From contig NZ_CP114029.1 in the NCBI RefSeq assembly GCF_026898155.1, positions 4,568,001 to 4,632,000 on the forward strand: a stretch of DNA of 64,000 bases, in the 5' to 3' direction. Within the stretch, counting starts at the first letter, position 1, and every line of letters begins with the position of its first letter. This DNA comes from Jiella pelagia. GTDB lineage: Bacteria; Pseudomonadota; Alphaproteobacteria; Rhizobiales; Rhizobiaceae. Position numbers and translations under genes: made by a program. Below are positions 34,545-44,820 of this stretch, piece after piece. The notes below the pieces were generated by a model. That model saw only the letters and a program-made list of their open reading frames with translations, was not told where the DNA came from and did no database searches.

Positions 34545-36123
34545 ATGATGACCGTCGCCGTCGATCTCGGCACGACCCTGAACGGTGAGCCGGCCGAACT
34601 CGATCTGGAAGAGCCTCCTGTCGACGCGGTTGCTCGTGCAGGGCAATTCCGGCTCCGGCAAGTCGCATCTCCTGCGCCGTCTCCTGGAGCGCAGCGCCGG
34701 CCATGTGCAGCAGGCGATCGTCGATCCCGAGGGCGACTTCGTCACCCTCGCCGAAAAATACGGCCACGTCGTCGTCGACGCCAACCGCACCCCCGCCGAG
34801 CTGACGCGCATCGCCGGCCGCATCCGCCAGCATCGCGCCTCCGTCGTCCTCAATCTCGAGGGGCTCGACGCCGAGGTGCAGATGCTGTGCTCGGCAGCGT
34901 TCCTCAACGGGCTGTTCGAGGCCGACCGGGCCTTCTGGTTCCCGATGCTGATCGCCGTCGATGAGGCGCATCTCTTCGCGCCCTCGATGTCCGGCGAACA
35001 TTCCGAAGAGGCGCGGAAAGCTTCGCTCGGCGCGATGACGAACCTCATGTGCCGCGGGCGAAAGCGCGGCCTTGCCGGCGTCATCGCCACCCAGCGCCTC
35101 GCCAAGCTCGCCAAGAACGTCGCGGCGGAAGCCTCCAACTTTCTGATGGGCCGCACCTTCCTCGACATCGACATGGCCCGCGCCGCCGACCTTCTCGGCA
35201 TGGACCGGCGCGCCGCCGAGCGGTTCCGCGATCTCAATACCGGCGAATTCGTCGCGCTCGGACCGGCGCTCTATCGCCGCCCCATGCCGATCCGGATCGG
35301 CACGACCGAGACCCATTCGAAGGCCGGGCGGCCGACGCTGGCGCCGCTACCGGAACTCGCGCCAGAGGATCTTGCCGATCTCGTCTTCACCGCCAGCCCG
35401 GAAGAGCAGGAGGCCGAGCGCCGCCAGTCCCGGCGCCAGACGCCGGGCTTCCCGCCGGCACCCGCCGCGCCGCGCGTCGATCCTGCCGACGCCGCCGTGC
35501 CGACCCGGGCGATCCTGGAGCGTGTCAGCCAGAGCCCTTCGGTTTCGGAGCCGGTGGAGGACGAAGACCCGCGCTCGGCGGGGGAGCGCGCCGCCGCCGT
35601 GGACGCGATTTTCGCCGAGATGCTCGACGATCCGGAAGCCGCCTTCCGGCCGGTGCCGGTGCTCTATCAGGAGTTCCTGACCCACTGCCGGTTGAAGCGG
35701 ATCTCGGGTGCTGCGACGGACATGACGGCGTTCCGTCGCCGGTTGTCGCTTGCAAGGGCCGGCATCGGCGAGGCCACCGACGATCCGGAATGGCAGGCGG
35801 TGATCGCGCTCGCCGGAGAACTGCCGGAAGAGATGCAGGGCGTCTTCATGATGCTCGCAAGGGCCGCCAGGGACGAGGCCGAATGCCCTTCGGACGAGGC
35901 GCTGGCGCGGGCCTATGGCAGCCACTCGCCGTCGCGTGGCCGGTTCCTCCTGTCCTTCATGGACGAGCGCGGCCTGATTAAGGCCGACCGCGACTTCCGC
36001 GGCAACCGGGTGGTGACGATCGCCGGCACCGACTGGCGGACCAAGCTGCCGGAAGTCAGGCTTGACAGCATCGACGAGGCGCGGGCGCGGCGGGCTGCCA
36101 GATTGGCGCGGACCAGCGGGTAG
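34545..36123 (+). CDS. HerA/DUF87-type ATPase, apparent frameshift
   Basis: P-loop ATPase of the HerA-FtsK superfamily, 525 residues after repair. Walker A is LVQGNSGSGKSHLLRRL (about 31-47), Walker B FPMLIAVDEAHLFAPS (about 135-150), followed by GVIATQRLAKLAKNVAAE as in DUF87 proteins. Beyond residue 250 comes a Pro/Glu-rich linker (to about 350) and a helical C-terminal domain. The frame breaks at GAGCCTC (34611-34617); GAGCTC joins LDLEE to LLSTRLLVQG and adds 22 N-terminal codons from the ATG at 34545, after AAAGG. Without the repair the protein would lack its natural start. Role unknown; such ATPases act in DNA transport or end processing. Confidence 0.75.
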
Positions 36124-36135
36124 GAGGCGCTGCCT

Positions 36136-36690
36136 TCAGCCCTGGAAGAGCTTCAGCGTTCCCAGCACAAAACCGTCGCCGATCGTCAGTTCGATGGTGA
36201 GGTCGAGCGCCACGGCCATGACGACCGTCATCCAGACAGGAAGCTTCGCCGCCATGAAGAAGCCGGCGAGCACGAAAAGCGTGTCGCCGCTCGCATTGAG
36301 GATCGAATCGCCGAAATAGTCCGGTGAGTTCGGCGACTGGCTGAAGGTCGCGATGAGGAGCGGGGTGTTCTCCATCGCTTCCCAGGCGGCGCTCGAAAGG
36401 ACGGCGAGGACGGCGCGCTTGGCGAGCGGCCAGCGGGGCGCCATCACCGCCACGAAGCCGTAGAGGGCCATGCCGAAGATCAGATGGAGCGCCGAGTACC
36501 AGTCCGAGAACTGCTGGCTGTTCTGCGCCTGCGAGAGTTCGCCTTGCCAGATCTCGACGAAGCCGCAGGGACAGATCCATGGACGGCCGAGAATGCGCAG
36601 CCACAGGACGAGGCCCGCAAACACGGCTGCGCCGGCAAAGACGCTGACGCCCAAGGACTGGAAGATGGACCTGTCGACCTTCGGCGGCAT
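36136..36690 (-). CDS. DUF2585 (UPF0314) membrane protein
   Basis: Uncharacterised membrane protein with about five helices, 184 residues from the ATG at 36690; the frame is open back to 36831, but the extra 47 residues are low-complexity and absent from the family. Family features: RPWICPCGFVEIWQG, ENSQQFSDWYSALHLIFG, AAWEAMENTPLLI and YFGDSILNASGDTLFVLAGFF. DUF2585 is typical of Hyphomicrobiales. It converges on the HerA-like gene and diverges from crtX. Confidence 0.82.
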   Translation of the reverse strand: MPPKVDRSIFQSLGVSVFAGAAVFAGLVLWLRILGRPWICPCGFVEIWQGELSQAQNSQQFSDWYSALHLIFGMALYGFVAVMAPRWPLAKRAVLAVLSSAAWEAMENTPLLIATFSQSPNSPDYFGDSILNASGDTLFVLAGFFMAAKLPVWMTVVMAVALDLTIELTIGDGFVLGTLKLFQG

Positions 36691-36928
36691 GCGCTCGCTG
36701 ATCGCGTGCCTTGCCGACTGCAGAGGATTGTGGCGGGCCTTCTGTGTGGTGGAAGGCGCTGCGGGACTTTGATCTGACGGAAGAGACAAGGGCGCTTGCT
36801 GAAGAGAGGACTTCGGTGGCTGGAACGGCATTGAACCAAGCGCGGGAATGGCGCGGCTGGAAGGCTTGGCCTAATGATGTCATGCCCGCCGAGCGTTTCA
36901 AGCTGCATCTTCCGCAAAGCTCCTCCCG

Positions 36929-38221
36929 ATGACCGAATTCGCTGTCGTCTGTCCGCCCTATTACAGCCACCTGCGCCTCTTCGAAGCCCTGGCAGAGGAG
37001 TTGCGGGACCGTGGCCACGCCGTTCACTTCATCGTCAATGCCGGCGCCGCCGAGATGATATCCGCTGCCGGGAAAGGGATCTTCGTGCACGAGGTCGGCC
37101 GCCGCTCGCGGCATGATCTCGATCGGCTGATCGCGCGGGCGGCTGGCGGCGGCCAGCCTCTGTCGGTGCTGAGGACCGTGCGCGATGCGGCGCGGTTGAC
37201 CGAGGAACTCTGCCGCGAAGCGCCGGCGCTCTGCCGGGATCTGAACATCGCGGCAGTGATCGGCGACCAGATGGAGCCGGCGGCAGGACTCGTCGCGCGC
37301 TTTCTCGGACTGCCGCTCGTGTCGGTCGCGTCGGCGCTGCCGGTGCATGACGATCCGGCGGTGCCGCTGCCGTTTCTGGGTTGGACCTATGATTCGAGCG
37401 AGGAGGGGCTGAAGCGCAATCGCGGCGGGCTGATGGTGGCCGGCCTGCTGCTGGCCCGACAGAAGAAGGCCATCGCCCGGTGGGCAGATCGGTTCGATCT
37501 TCCGGAACTCGCGACGCTCGACGACTGCCTGTCGACGACCTGCCAGATCAGCCAGCTGACCGAGAGCTTCGACTTCCCCCGCCAGCCATCGCCCATCCGC
37601 CATGCCGTCGGGCCGATTCGCCGCCAGCATCTCGACGATGCGGCCCCGCCGATCCGCCGCGATCCGGACCGGCCGCTGGTCTTCGTCTCCTTCGGCACGC
37701 TGCAGGGCCATCGCCTGCGGCTGTTCCGCAAGATCGCCGAGGCCTGCCGGTGGGTCGGTGCAGACTGCGTCGTCGCCCATTGCGGCGGATTGACCGAGGC
37801 GGAGGCGGCGACGATCGACGCGCGGCTGGTGACCGATTTCGTTCCGCAGCGGGCGATGCTGCAAGAGGCCGATCTGTGCGTTACCCATGCCGGGATGAAC
37901 ACCGTCCTCGACGCGCTGGATGCGGGCAAGCCCATGTTGGCGGTGCCGATGGCTTTCGATCAGCCGGGTATTGCCGCACGCATCGTTCATCATGGCGTCG
38001 GCCTGCGGCTGACGCGCGGCCATTTGTCCGCGCGTTCCATTGCTGCCTGTCTTGAGCGATTGCTCAGAACCGCTAGTTTCACCGACAAGGCGCGCCGCAT
38101 CGGACGCGACATCCAAGGGTCTGGCGGAGTGAAGTTGGCGGCAGACATCATCGAACGGGCCGTGGCAGCGCCCGCTTCCACGAAGAGACCAGTCAGCAAG
38201 GACCGCCATGTCCCGGCCTGA
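36929..38221 (+). CDS. crtX: Zeaxanthin glucosyltransferase
   Basis: Family 1 glycosyltransferase of 430 residues that attaches glucose to the hydroxyl groups of zeaxanthin at the membrane. The N-terminal domain starts FAVVCPPYYSHLRLFEALAEEL; the UDP-sugar site shows as RPLVFVSFGTLQGHRL, DFVPQRAMLQEADLCVTHAGMNTVLDALDAGKPMLAVP and DQPGIAARI (about 255-355). It overlaps crtY by 14 bp, opening the crtX-Y-I-B operon. No strong ribosome site precedes the ATG. Confidence 0.93.
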   Translation: MTEFAVVCPPYYSHLRLFEALAEELRDRGHAVHFIVNAGAAEMISAAGKGIFVHEVGRRSRHDLDRLIARAAGGGQPLSVLRTVRDAARLTEELCREAPALCRDLNIAAVIGDQMEPAAGLVARFLGLPLVSVASALPVHDDPAVPLPFLGWTYDSSEEGLKRNRGGLMVAGLLLARQKKAIARWADRFDLPELATLDDCLSTTCQISQLTESFDFPRQPSPIRHAVGPIRRQHLDDAAPPIRRDPDRPLVFVSFGTLQGHRLRLFRKIAEACRWVGADCVVAHCGGLTEAEAATIDARLVTDFVPQRAMLQEADLCVTHAGMNTVLDALDAGKPMLAVPMAFDQPGIAARIVHHGVGLRLTRGHLSARSIAACLERLLRTASFTDKARRIGRDIQGSGGVKLAADIIERAVAAPASTKRPVSKDRHVPA

Positions 38222-39380
38222 TCCTCTCGATATCGTCCTCGTTGGAGGCGGTCTCGCCAATGGCCTGATTGCCTGGCGGCTGTCGCAGTCACGTCCCGAA
38301 CTTCGTCTCGCGGTCGTCGAAGCCGGTCCGCATGTCGGCGGCAACCACACCTGGTCGTTCCACGAGGGTGATCTGACGGCCGCCGAGCATGGCTGGATTG
38401 CGCCGTTCGTCTCGTATCGCTGGGAAGATAACGAGGTGCAATTCCCGAATCGGCGCAAGCGGCTCGGCACCGGATATTGCAGCATCTCCTCGGAGCGTTT
38501 TCGGTCCCTGCTGGAGGCGCGGCTCGGCGCTAGGATCCGCTGCAACACGCCTGTCGGGGCTGTTGCTCCGAAGAGCGTCGTTCTGACCGACGGCACCACG
38601 ATCGAGGCCGGTTGCGTCATCGATGGGCGTGGCCATGCGCCGAGCCGTCACATGCGGCTCGGCTTCCAGAAGTTCTTGGGCCAGGAAATCGAGATGGCCG
38701 AGCCGCATGGAGTGGGCAGGCCGGTGATCATGGACGCGACGGTGCCCCAGTCGGACGGCTACCGCTTCGTCTACCTCCTGCCGCTGACGGCGACACGGCT
38801 TCTGGTCGAGGACACCTATTATGCCGATGGCGAGGTTCTCGATCGCGAGCGGCTGGCCGCCTCGATCCGGCAATACATGACCGATCACGGCTGGCGGGCT
38901 CGCCAGATCGTCCGGGAGGAGGAGGGCATTCTGCCGATCGCCATCGACGGGGACATCGAGGCCTTCTGGGACGAAAAGGCCGGCGTTGCCGCTTCCGGCC
39001 TTGCAGCCGGGCTGTTTCACCCGACCACCGGCTACTCGCTGCCGGACGCGGTCAAGCTCGCGGACCGGCTCGCCGCTCTGCCGGACCTTCATGCCGACGC
39101 CGTCTTCCCCGAGACACGGCGCCACTCCATCGCAACCTGGAAGGAGCGCGGCTTTTTCCGTATGCTCAACCGCCTTCTGTATTTCGCCGGCGATGCCTCG
39201 CAGCGCTACCGCATCCTCGAACATTTCTACCGGCTCGACGCTCCGCTGGTCGCGCGGTTCTACGCCGCCCGGCTGAAGACGCGGGACAAGCTGCGTATCC
39301 TCACCGGCAGGCCGCCGGTGCCGTTCGGCAACGCCATCCGGGTCCTTGCCCGCCATCGATTGACGGGAGATCTCGCGTGA
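38208..39380 (+). CDS. crtY: Lycopene beta-cyclase
   Basis: Flavoprotein of 390 residues that closes both ends of lycopene to make beta-carotene. FAD-binding start DIVLVGGGLANGLIAWRLSQ (residues 5-24); other CrtY signatures are VGGNHTWSFHEGD, VIDGRGHAPS, GFQKFLGQEIEM, MDATVPQSDGYRFVYLLPL and LFHPTTGYSLPDAV. Its stop overlaps the GTG start of crtI. Confidence 0.95.
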   Translation: MSRPDPLDIVLVGGGLANGLIAWRLSQSRPELRLAVVEAGPHVGGNHTWSFHEGDLTAAEHGWIAPFVSYRWEDNEVQFPNRRKRLGTGYCSISSERFRSLLEARLGARIRCNTPVGAVAPKSVVLTDGTTIEAGCVIDGRGHAPSRHMRLGFQKFLGQEIEMAEPHGVGRPVIMDATVPQSDGYRFVYLLPLTATRLLVEDTYYADGEVLDRERLAASIRQYMTDHGWRARQIVREEEGILPIAIDGDIEAFWDEKAGVAASGLAAGLFHPTTGYSLPDAVKLADRLAALPDLHADAVFPETRRHSIATWKERGFFRMLNRLLYFAGDASQRYRILEHFYRLDAPLVARFYAARLKTRDKLRILTGRPPVPFGNAIRVLARHRLTGDLA

Positions 39381-40903
39381 GCGCCGCGCCTCTGGAAACG
39401 ACACGAGACGCTGCTGCAACCGGCCGCCGCGCGGTTGTCGTCGGCGCGGGCTTCGGCGGCATCGCGCTCGCCATCCGCCTGCAGGCGGCCGGCATCGAAA
39501 CGGTCCTTCTCGAAAAGCGCGACAAGCCCGGTGGCAGGGCCTATGTCTACGAGGACGCCGGCTACGTCTTCGACGCCGGGCCGACGGTGATCACCGATCC
39601 TTCGGCGCTGGAAGAGCTGTTCGCCGCGGCCAGCCGGACGATGGCCGACTATGTCGAACTCCTGCCGGTTTCGCCCTTCTACCGGCTCTGCTGGGAGGAC
39701 GGCCGCTACTTCGACTATGTCAACGACCAGGCCGAACTCGACCGGCAGATCCTCGAATTCGAGCCGGACGACGTCGAAGGCTATCGCCGCTTTCTCGCCT
39801 ATTCGAAGGACGTCTTCCGGGAGGGCTACGAGAAGCTCGGCACCGTGCCGTTCCTGAATTTCCGCGACATGATCCGCGCCGGCCCGCAGCTCGCCCGGTT
39901 GCAGGCGTGGAAGAGCGTCTATGCCAAGGTTGCCGATTTCATCAAGAACGAGCAGCTGCGCCAGACCTTCTCGTTCCACTCGCTTTTGGTCGGCGGCAAT
40001 CCCTTCGCCACCTCCTCGATCTATGCGCTGATCCACGCCCTCGAACGCCAGTGGGGCGTCTGGTTCGCCCGTGGCGGCACCGGGGCGCTGGTGAACGGCC
40101 TCGTCAAGCTCTTCACCGACATCGGCGGGCGGATCGAACTCTCGGCGGAAGTCGCCGAGATCGAGACGGCGAACGGCCGGGCCCGCGCCGTGCGGCTGAA
40201 GGACGGGCGGCGCTTCGAGGCGGACATGGTCGCCTCCAACGCCGACGTCGTCCACACCTATGGCGGTCTGCTCGGCGCCAGCGCCCGCGGCGCCTCGGAG
40301 GCCAAGCGGCTGACGAAGAAGCGCTTTTCGATGTCGCTCTTCGTCATCTATTTTGGTCTGAAGACGCACCGGCCGGACATCCGCCATCACACCGTCTGCT
40401 TCGGCGCGCGCTACCGCGAGCTGATTTCCGAGATCTTCAACGGGGCCGACCTGCCCGGCGACTTCTCGCTCTATCTGCATAACCCGTGCGTCACCGATCC
40501 TTCGCTTGCCCCAGCGGGGGCGGGGGCCTTCTACGTCCTGTCGCCGGTGCCCCATCTCGGGAATGCCGACATCGACTGGGAGAAGGAAGGGCCGATCTAT
40601 CGCGACAGGATTCTCGCCTATCTGGAGGAGCGCTACATTCCAGGCCTTCGCGACGACCTCGCCACCTGCCGGATCTTCACGCCGGCCGACTTCAAGTCGG
40701 AGCTGAACGCCCATCTCGGCTCGGCCTTCTCGCTCGATCCGGTGCTGACCCAGAGCGCCTGGTTCCGGCCGCACAATCGCGACGACAAGATCCCCAACCT
40801 CTATTTCGTCGGGGCAGGGACCCATCCGGGCGCCGGCGTGCCGGGTGTTGTCGGTTCGGCCAAGGCGACGGCGGGTCTGATGATCGCGGATCTGCTAGGC
40901 TGA
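39377..40903 (+). CDS. crtI: Phytoene desaturase
   Basis: FAD-dependent desaturase of 508 residues turning phytoene into lycopene. GTG start at 39377 within the crtY stop (GTGA). N-terminal dinucleotide fold AVVVGAGFGGIALAIRLQAAG with LLEKRDKPGGRAYVYEDAGY; bacterial CrtI C-terminal signature NLYFVGAGTHPGAGVPGV. Conserved FSFHSLLVGGNPF and RWGVWF-like (QWGVWFARGGTGALVNGL) segments are present. Confidence 0.97.
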   Translation: MSAAPLETTRDAAATGRRAVVVGAGFGGIALAIRLQAAGIETVLLEKRDKPGGRAYVYEDAGYVFDAGPTVITDPSALEELFAAASRTMADYVELLPVSPFYRLCWEDGRYFDYVNDQAELDRQILEFEPDDVEGYRRFLAYSKDVFREGYEKLGTVPFLNFRDMIRAGPQLARLQAWKSVYAKVADFIKNEQLRQTFSFHSLLVGGNPFATSSIYALIHALERQWGVWFARGGTGALVNGLVKLFTDIGGRIELSAEVAEIETANGRARAVRLKDGRRFEADMVASNADVVHTYGGLLGASARGASEAKRLTKKRFSMSLFVIYFGLKTHRPDIRHHTVCFGARYRELISEIFNGADLPGDFSLYLHNPCVTDPSLAPAGAGAFYVLSPVPHLGNADIDWEKEGPIYRDRILAYLEERYIPGLRDDLATCRIFTPADFKSELNAHLGSAFSLDPVLTQSAWFRPHNRDDKIPNLYFVGAGTHPGAGVPGVVGSAKATAGLMIADLLG

Positions 40904-40907
40904 GACG

Positions 40908-41933
40908 ATGTCGATTGCCAGCGAACCGATGCCGCCGCCGCTTGCCAGCGCCGACAGGGCGGAACTTGCCGCCCTCGCCGAGGACACGATCGCCAAGGGT
41001 TCGAAGAGCTTTGCGGCGGCGGCGAAGCTGTTCGCCCCCGAGGTCCGCAAGAGCGCCATGATGCTCTACGCCTGGTGCCGGCTTTGCGACGACGTCATCG
41101 ACGGCCAGCATCTCGGCTTCTCGCGGCGCCCCGTCGCCGAGCAGCCCGAGCCGATGGAGCGGCTGAACCATCTCGTCATCGAAACGCTGCGGGCGCTCGA
41201 CGGGGACACCGGGCTCCACCCCGCCTATCTCTCGATGGCTGACGTCGTTCGGCGACATGCCTTGCCGACGCGGCTTCTGATCGAGCATCTCGAAGGCTAC
41301 CGGATGGATGTCGGCGAGACCCGCTACGAAACGATCGAGGAGACGCTGTCCTACTGCTACCGCGTCGCAGGCGTCGTCGGCGTGATGATGGCGATCATCA
41401 TGGGGGCGAGGGGAGACAGGGCGCTCGACCGGGCGAGCGATCTCGGCATCGCCTTCCAGCTCACCAACATCGCCCGTGACATCGTCGAGGATGCCCGGCT
41501 CGGCCGCGTCTACGTTCCGGCGGAGTGGCTGACCGAGGCCGGACTCGAGCCGAGGGACCTGACGGATCCGGCCCGCCGCGACGAGGTTGCGGGGCTCGCC
41601 ATGAGGCTCGTCGATTTCGCCGAGCCCTATTACAGTTCGTCCCTCGTGGGGCTGAGCGCGCTTCCGGCCCGCTCGGCCTGGGCGGTCGCGACGGCGCACG
41701 GCGTCTATCGCCAGATCGGGCTCGACCTCAAGGCGAAAGGCGCTGCCGCCTACGGTCAGCGCGTTTCGACCAGCCGGGCCGCAAAACTGCGCCATGTCGG
41801 CCTCGGCGCCTTGAAGGTGGCCGCGACTCGGATCCCCTTGCCGGCGCGCCGCTCGCCGAAGCTGTGGACGCGGCCGAGCGGGCGAGCGATCGGAGCCGAG
41901 CGAACCTCAGGAGACCGACGGACGCGGCTCTGA
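40908..41933 (+). CDS. crtB: Phytoene synthase
   Basis: Condenses two GGPP to phytoene; 341 residues. Both Asp-rich motifs are present: YAWCRLCDDVIDG (about 46-58) and GIAFQLTNIARDIVEDARLGRVY (about 181-203), plus YCYRVAGVVGVMMA. It starts 4 bp after crtI. The last 27 bp overlap the convergent crtZ gene. Confidence 0.97.
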   Translation: MSIASEPMPPPLASADRAELAALAEDTIAKGSKSFAAAAKLFAPEVRKSAMMLYAWCRLCDDVIDGQHLGFSRRPVAEQPEPMERLNHLVIETLRALDGDTGLHPAYLSMADVVRRHALPTRLLIEHLEGYRMDVGETRYETIEETLSYCYRVAGVVGVMMAIIMGARGDRALDRASDLGIAFQLTNIARDIVEDARLGRVYVPAEWLTEAGLEPRDLTDPARRDEVAGLAMRLVDFAEPYYSSSLVGLSALPARSAWAVATAHGVYRQIGLDLKAKGAAAYGQRVSTSRAAKLRHVGLGALKVAATRIPLPARRSPKLWTRPSGRAIGAERTSGDRRTRL

Positions 41934-42443
41934 CGGGTCGCTCTTCTGCGCCTGCCGCTCGGCGGCGACGGTTCCCCGACGCCGCAGCTCTGCCGAAAGC
42001 TCTTCCACCGGCGGCGCATAGAGGAAGCCGAAGGACACGCAGCCTGCCTTGCCCTCGACGGCGTGGTGCAGGCGGTGGGCCTGGACGAGGCGCTTGGCGT
42101 AACCCTTGTGCGGGATTTGGCGGAACGGCCAGCGCTGATGCACCAGGCCGTCGTGGACGACGAAGTAGAAGACGCCGTAGAGCGTGATGCCGACGGCGAC
42201 CGCCAGCACCAACGGATAGCCGTTGGAGCCGATCGCGAACAGGGCGATCGCCAGGACGGAGAACACCACGGCGTAAAGGTCGTTCTTCTCGAACAGCCCT
42301 TCGGTCTCCTCGTGGTGGGACTTGTGCCAGCCCCAGCCGAACCCGTGCATGATGTATTTGTGCGCCGCCCAGGCGACGCCCTCCATCACCAGGAAGACGA
42401 CGATCGCCACTGCCGCGAGGCCGAGAAATTCGAGCATCGTCAT
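41907..42443 (-). CDS. crtZ: Beta-carotene hydroxylase
   Basis: Di-iron membrane hydroxylase that adds 3-hydroxyls to beta-carotene to give zeaxanthin; 178 residues. The histidine clusters are complete: HKYIMHG, HKSHHEE, HDGLVHQRWPF and HRLHHAV. About four hydrophobic segments. It is read opposite to crtX-Y-I-B, downstream of crtE by 58 bp, and its 3' end overlaps that of crtB. Confidence 0.96.
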   Translation of the reverse strand: MTMLEFLGLAAVAIVVFLVMEGVAWAAHKYIMHGFGWGWHKSHHEETEGLFEKNDLYAVVFSVLAIALFAIGSNGYPLVLAVAVGITLYGVFYFVVHDGLVHQRWPFRQIPHKGYAKRLVQAHRLHHAVEGKAGCVSFGFLYAPPVEELSAELRRRGTVAAERQAQKSDPSEPRPSVS

Positions 42444-42501
42444 TGCTTCTCCATCATCGGCGAACGCCCTTGCCGGCCGCCGCCTTCACCGAAGTCTTTG
42501 C

Positions 42502-43435
42502 CTATTTCGCGCCGACATCCTGCCGGCTGGTCGCCGCTCGGGCAGCGTCGGTGGGCAACGCCTCCTCAAAGATGAAGTCGACGCAGCCATGCATCAAGCT
42601 CTTCGCCCCGACGGATGCGTCGAGATGGCGGTGCGCGGCGGCAACATGCTCGGCGATCCGGCCGAGGACGGACTCCCGGCCGATGACCGAGCCGATGGTC
42701 GACTTGCCGACGTCCTTGCCGACGTCCTTGCCGGTGCGGTCGGCATTGCCGTGATGGTCGAGCAGGTCGTCGAGAAGCTGGAAGGCATGGCCGAGCCTCG
42801 GTGGCGAAACGCCGCAGTTCGAGCCGCGCCGCATGACCGGCGCCCGAGACGACGGCGCCGATTTCCACCGCGGCCGAAAACAGCGACCCGGTCTTCAGGC
42901 TGTTGGTGACGGCGATGTCCGTGACGTCGCGGGCATGGGCCCCCTCGCGCAGATCGGCGAACTGGCCGGCGACCAAGCCCGAGACGCCGACGGCGCGGGC
43001 GAGGATCGCGACGCTTTCCGCCCGCGCCTGGTCACTTGCGCCGGAGAGCTTCGCCAGCGTCTCGAAGGCGCCGGAGAGCGCGGCGATGGAAGCCAGAATG
43101 GCGATGTCCTCGCCATAAGCGGCATGCACCGCCGGCCGGCCGCGCCGCATGGTCGCATCGTCCATCGCCGGCAGGTCGTCGAGGGTGAGCGAGGCGGCAT
43201 GCACCATCTCGACCGCGCAACCGGCATCGACGGCGGTTTCGACGTCGCCGCCGAGATCCATGGCGACCATGACGGTCATCATCGGGCGAAGCCGTTTGCC
43301 TGGCGCCAGGACGCTCGCCGCGACGGCTTCGTCAAGCGCCGTCTGGCCGGGGAGGGCGCGGGGAACGAGGAAGCGAAGCCGCCGATCGATGAGATCGCGC
43401 TGCCGGGCGAGGCCGGAAAGCAATTCAGGCGTCAT
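42502..43435 (-). CDS. crtE: Geranylgeranyl diphosphate synthase, apparent frameshift
   Basis: Isoprenyl diphosphate synthase of 310 residues after repair, providing GGPP for crtB. First Asp-rich motif SLTLDDLPAMDD (about 81-92) and second QLLDDLLDHHGNADRTGKD (about 223-241) are both present, but in different frames as written. The break is at GAGCCTC (42793-42799, plus strand); reading GAGCTC gives RRFATELGHAFQLLDDLL. The ATG at 43435 fits the family start (MTPELLSGL). It lies with crtZ on the minus strand and diverges from fni. Confidence 0.9.
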
Positions 43436-43700
43436 AGACACCCCGACGAGGCGAAGGAGAGAGCAGGGATTGCTCCCGAGGGAAGGGTCGCGCATTCTGC
43501 GAACATTGCTATCGTCTTGAACTCCATACCGCATCGACAGGCGACGTTGGACTGGACTTTTAACCGGAAATCCACCTTGTAGACAGCCCTTCGCCCTCGT
43601 AAACGCGTTATCCGCACGGCGCTTTCCTCGTAGGCGGCGATCGTCATCGTCGCAAACGAATCCGCCGAGGACAATAGCCGGATCGGCAGACCGCGAAAGC

Positions 43701-44820
43701 GTGCGCCGCCGAACTGCGACGATAGGACCAGCGCGCTTGACGGAGCGACGAGAGACCAGCGACGGCCACGGGGCGACGCAAGGCGCCGACATCGCCGGGC
43801 GCAAGAGCGATCACATCGACATCGTGCTGGCTGCCGCCGGCCCGGCTGCAGACGGCAGGATCACCACGGGGCTCGATGCCATCCGCTTCGAACACTGCGC
43901 GCTGCCCGAATTGTCGCTCGCCGAGATCGACGTTTCGGCCGAGTTTCTCGGCAAGCGCCTGAAGGCTCCGCTGTTGATCTCATCGATGACCGGCGGGCCG
44001 GAGCGGGCAGCTCGAATCAACGCCCATCTGGCCGAGGCCGCCGAAGAACTCGGCATCGCGCTCGCCGTCGGTTCGCAGCGCATCGCCATAGAAGGGCGGG
44101 CGAGCGGTGGCCTTGATTCTTCACTGCGGCGCCGCGCGCCGTCGATCCCGATCCTGGCGAATATCGGCGCCGCGCAGCTCGGTCTCGGCTACGGCCGCAA
44201 CGAGGCGATGCGGGCGGTGGAGATGATCGGGGCCGACGCGCTGATCGTCCACCTCAACCCGTTGCAGGAGGCGGTTCAGGCCGGCGGCGACACCGACTGG
44301 CGGGGGCTGATCGACAGGATCGGGGCGCTGGCGCAAGAGCTTCCGGTGCCGCTGGTCGTCAAGGAAGTCGGCGCCGGGATTTCGGCATCCCTGGCGCGCC
44401 GGCTCGTCGATCTCGGCGTTTCAGCCATCGATGTCGCCGGCGCCGGGGGCACCAGCTGGGCGGCGGTCGAGGCGGAGCGGGCGGAGGATGCGCGGCTGAA
44501 GCAGACCGCGATGGTGTTTGCCGATTGGGGTATCCCGACGGCGCGGGCCATCGCCGAGGTGCGGGCGGCCTGTCCTGAAACCATGCTGATCGGCTCGGGC
44601 GGGCTGAAGACCGGCCTCGACGTCGCCAAGGCGATCCGCCTCGGCGCCGACCTCTGCGGTCAGGCGGCGGCCTCGCTGGCCGCGGCGGATGTCTCGGCGG
44701 AGGCGGTGGCGGCGCATTTTGCCGGCGTCGTGCACGAGGCTCCAGATCGCCTGCTTCTGCACAGGTTCGACCGATCTTGGGGCGCTGAGGCGGGCGCCGC
44801 TGATTGATCCGCGAGGCTAG
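43701..44820 (+). CDS. fni: Type 2 isopentenyl-diphosphate isomerase, apparent frameshift
   Basis: FMN- and NADPH-dependent isomerase interconverting IPP and DMAPP, unlike the type 1 Idi. The core shows RKSDHIDIVL, LISSMTGG, LAVGSQRIAIEG, IGAAQL, HLNPLQEAVQ, GDTDWRG, VKEVGAGIS, DVAGAGGTSWAAVEAER and GSGGLKTGLDVAKAI. The frame breaks near the end at GAGGCTC (44736-44742); GAGCTC gives VVHELQIACFCTGSTDLGAL, the typical C-terminus, and a TAG at 44818-44820 (372 residues from the GTG at 43701). A TTG at 43737 is an alternative start. Supplies the carotenoid pathway. Confidence 0.9.

Noticed and set aside
36056..38620. 854-codon minus-strand open frame opposite crtX and the DUF2585 region
   Set aside because: Antisense shadow; it runs across several well-supported genes on the other strand or in other frames.
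42700..42740. Tandem 12-bp repeat in crtE (GKDVGKDVGK)
   Set aside because: The doubled GKD unit after the second Asp-rich motif is usual in GGPP synthases; not a recent duplication.
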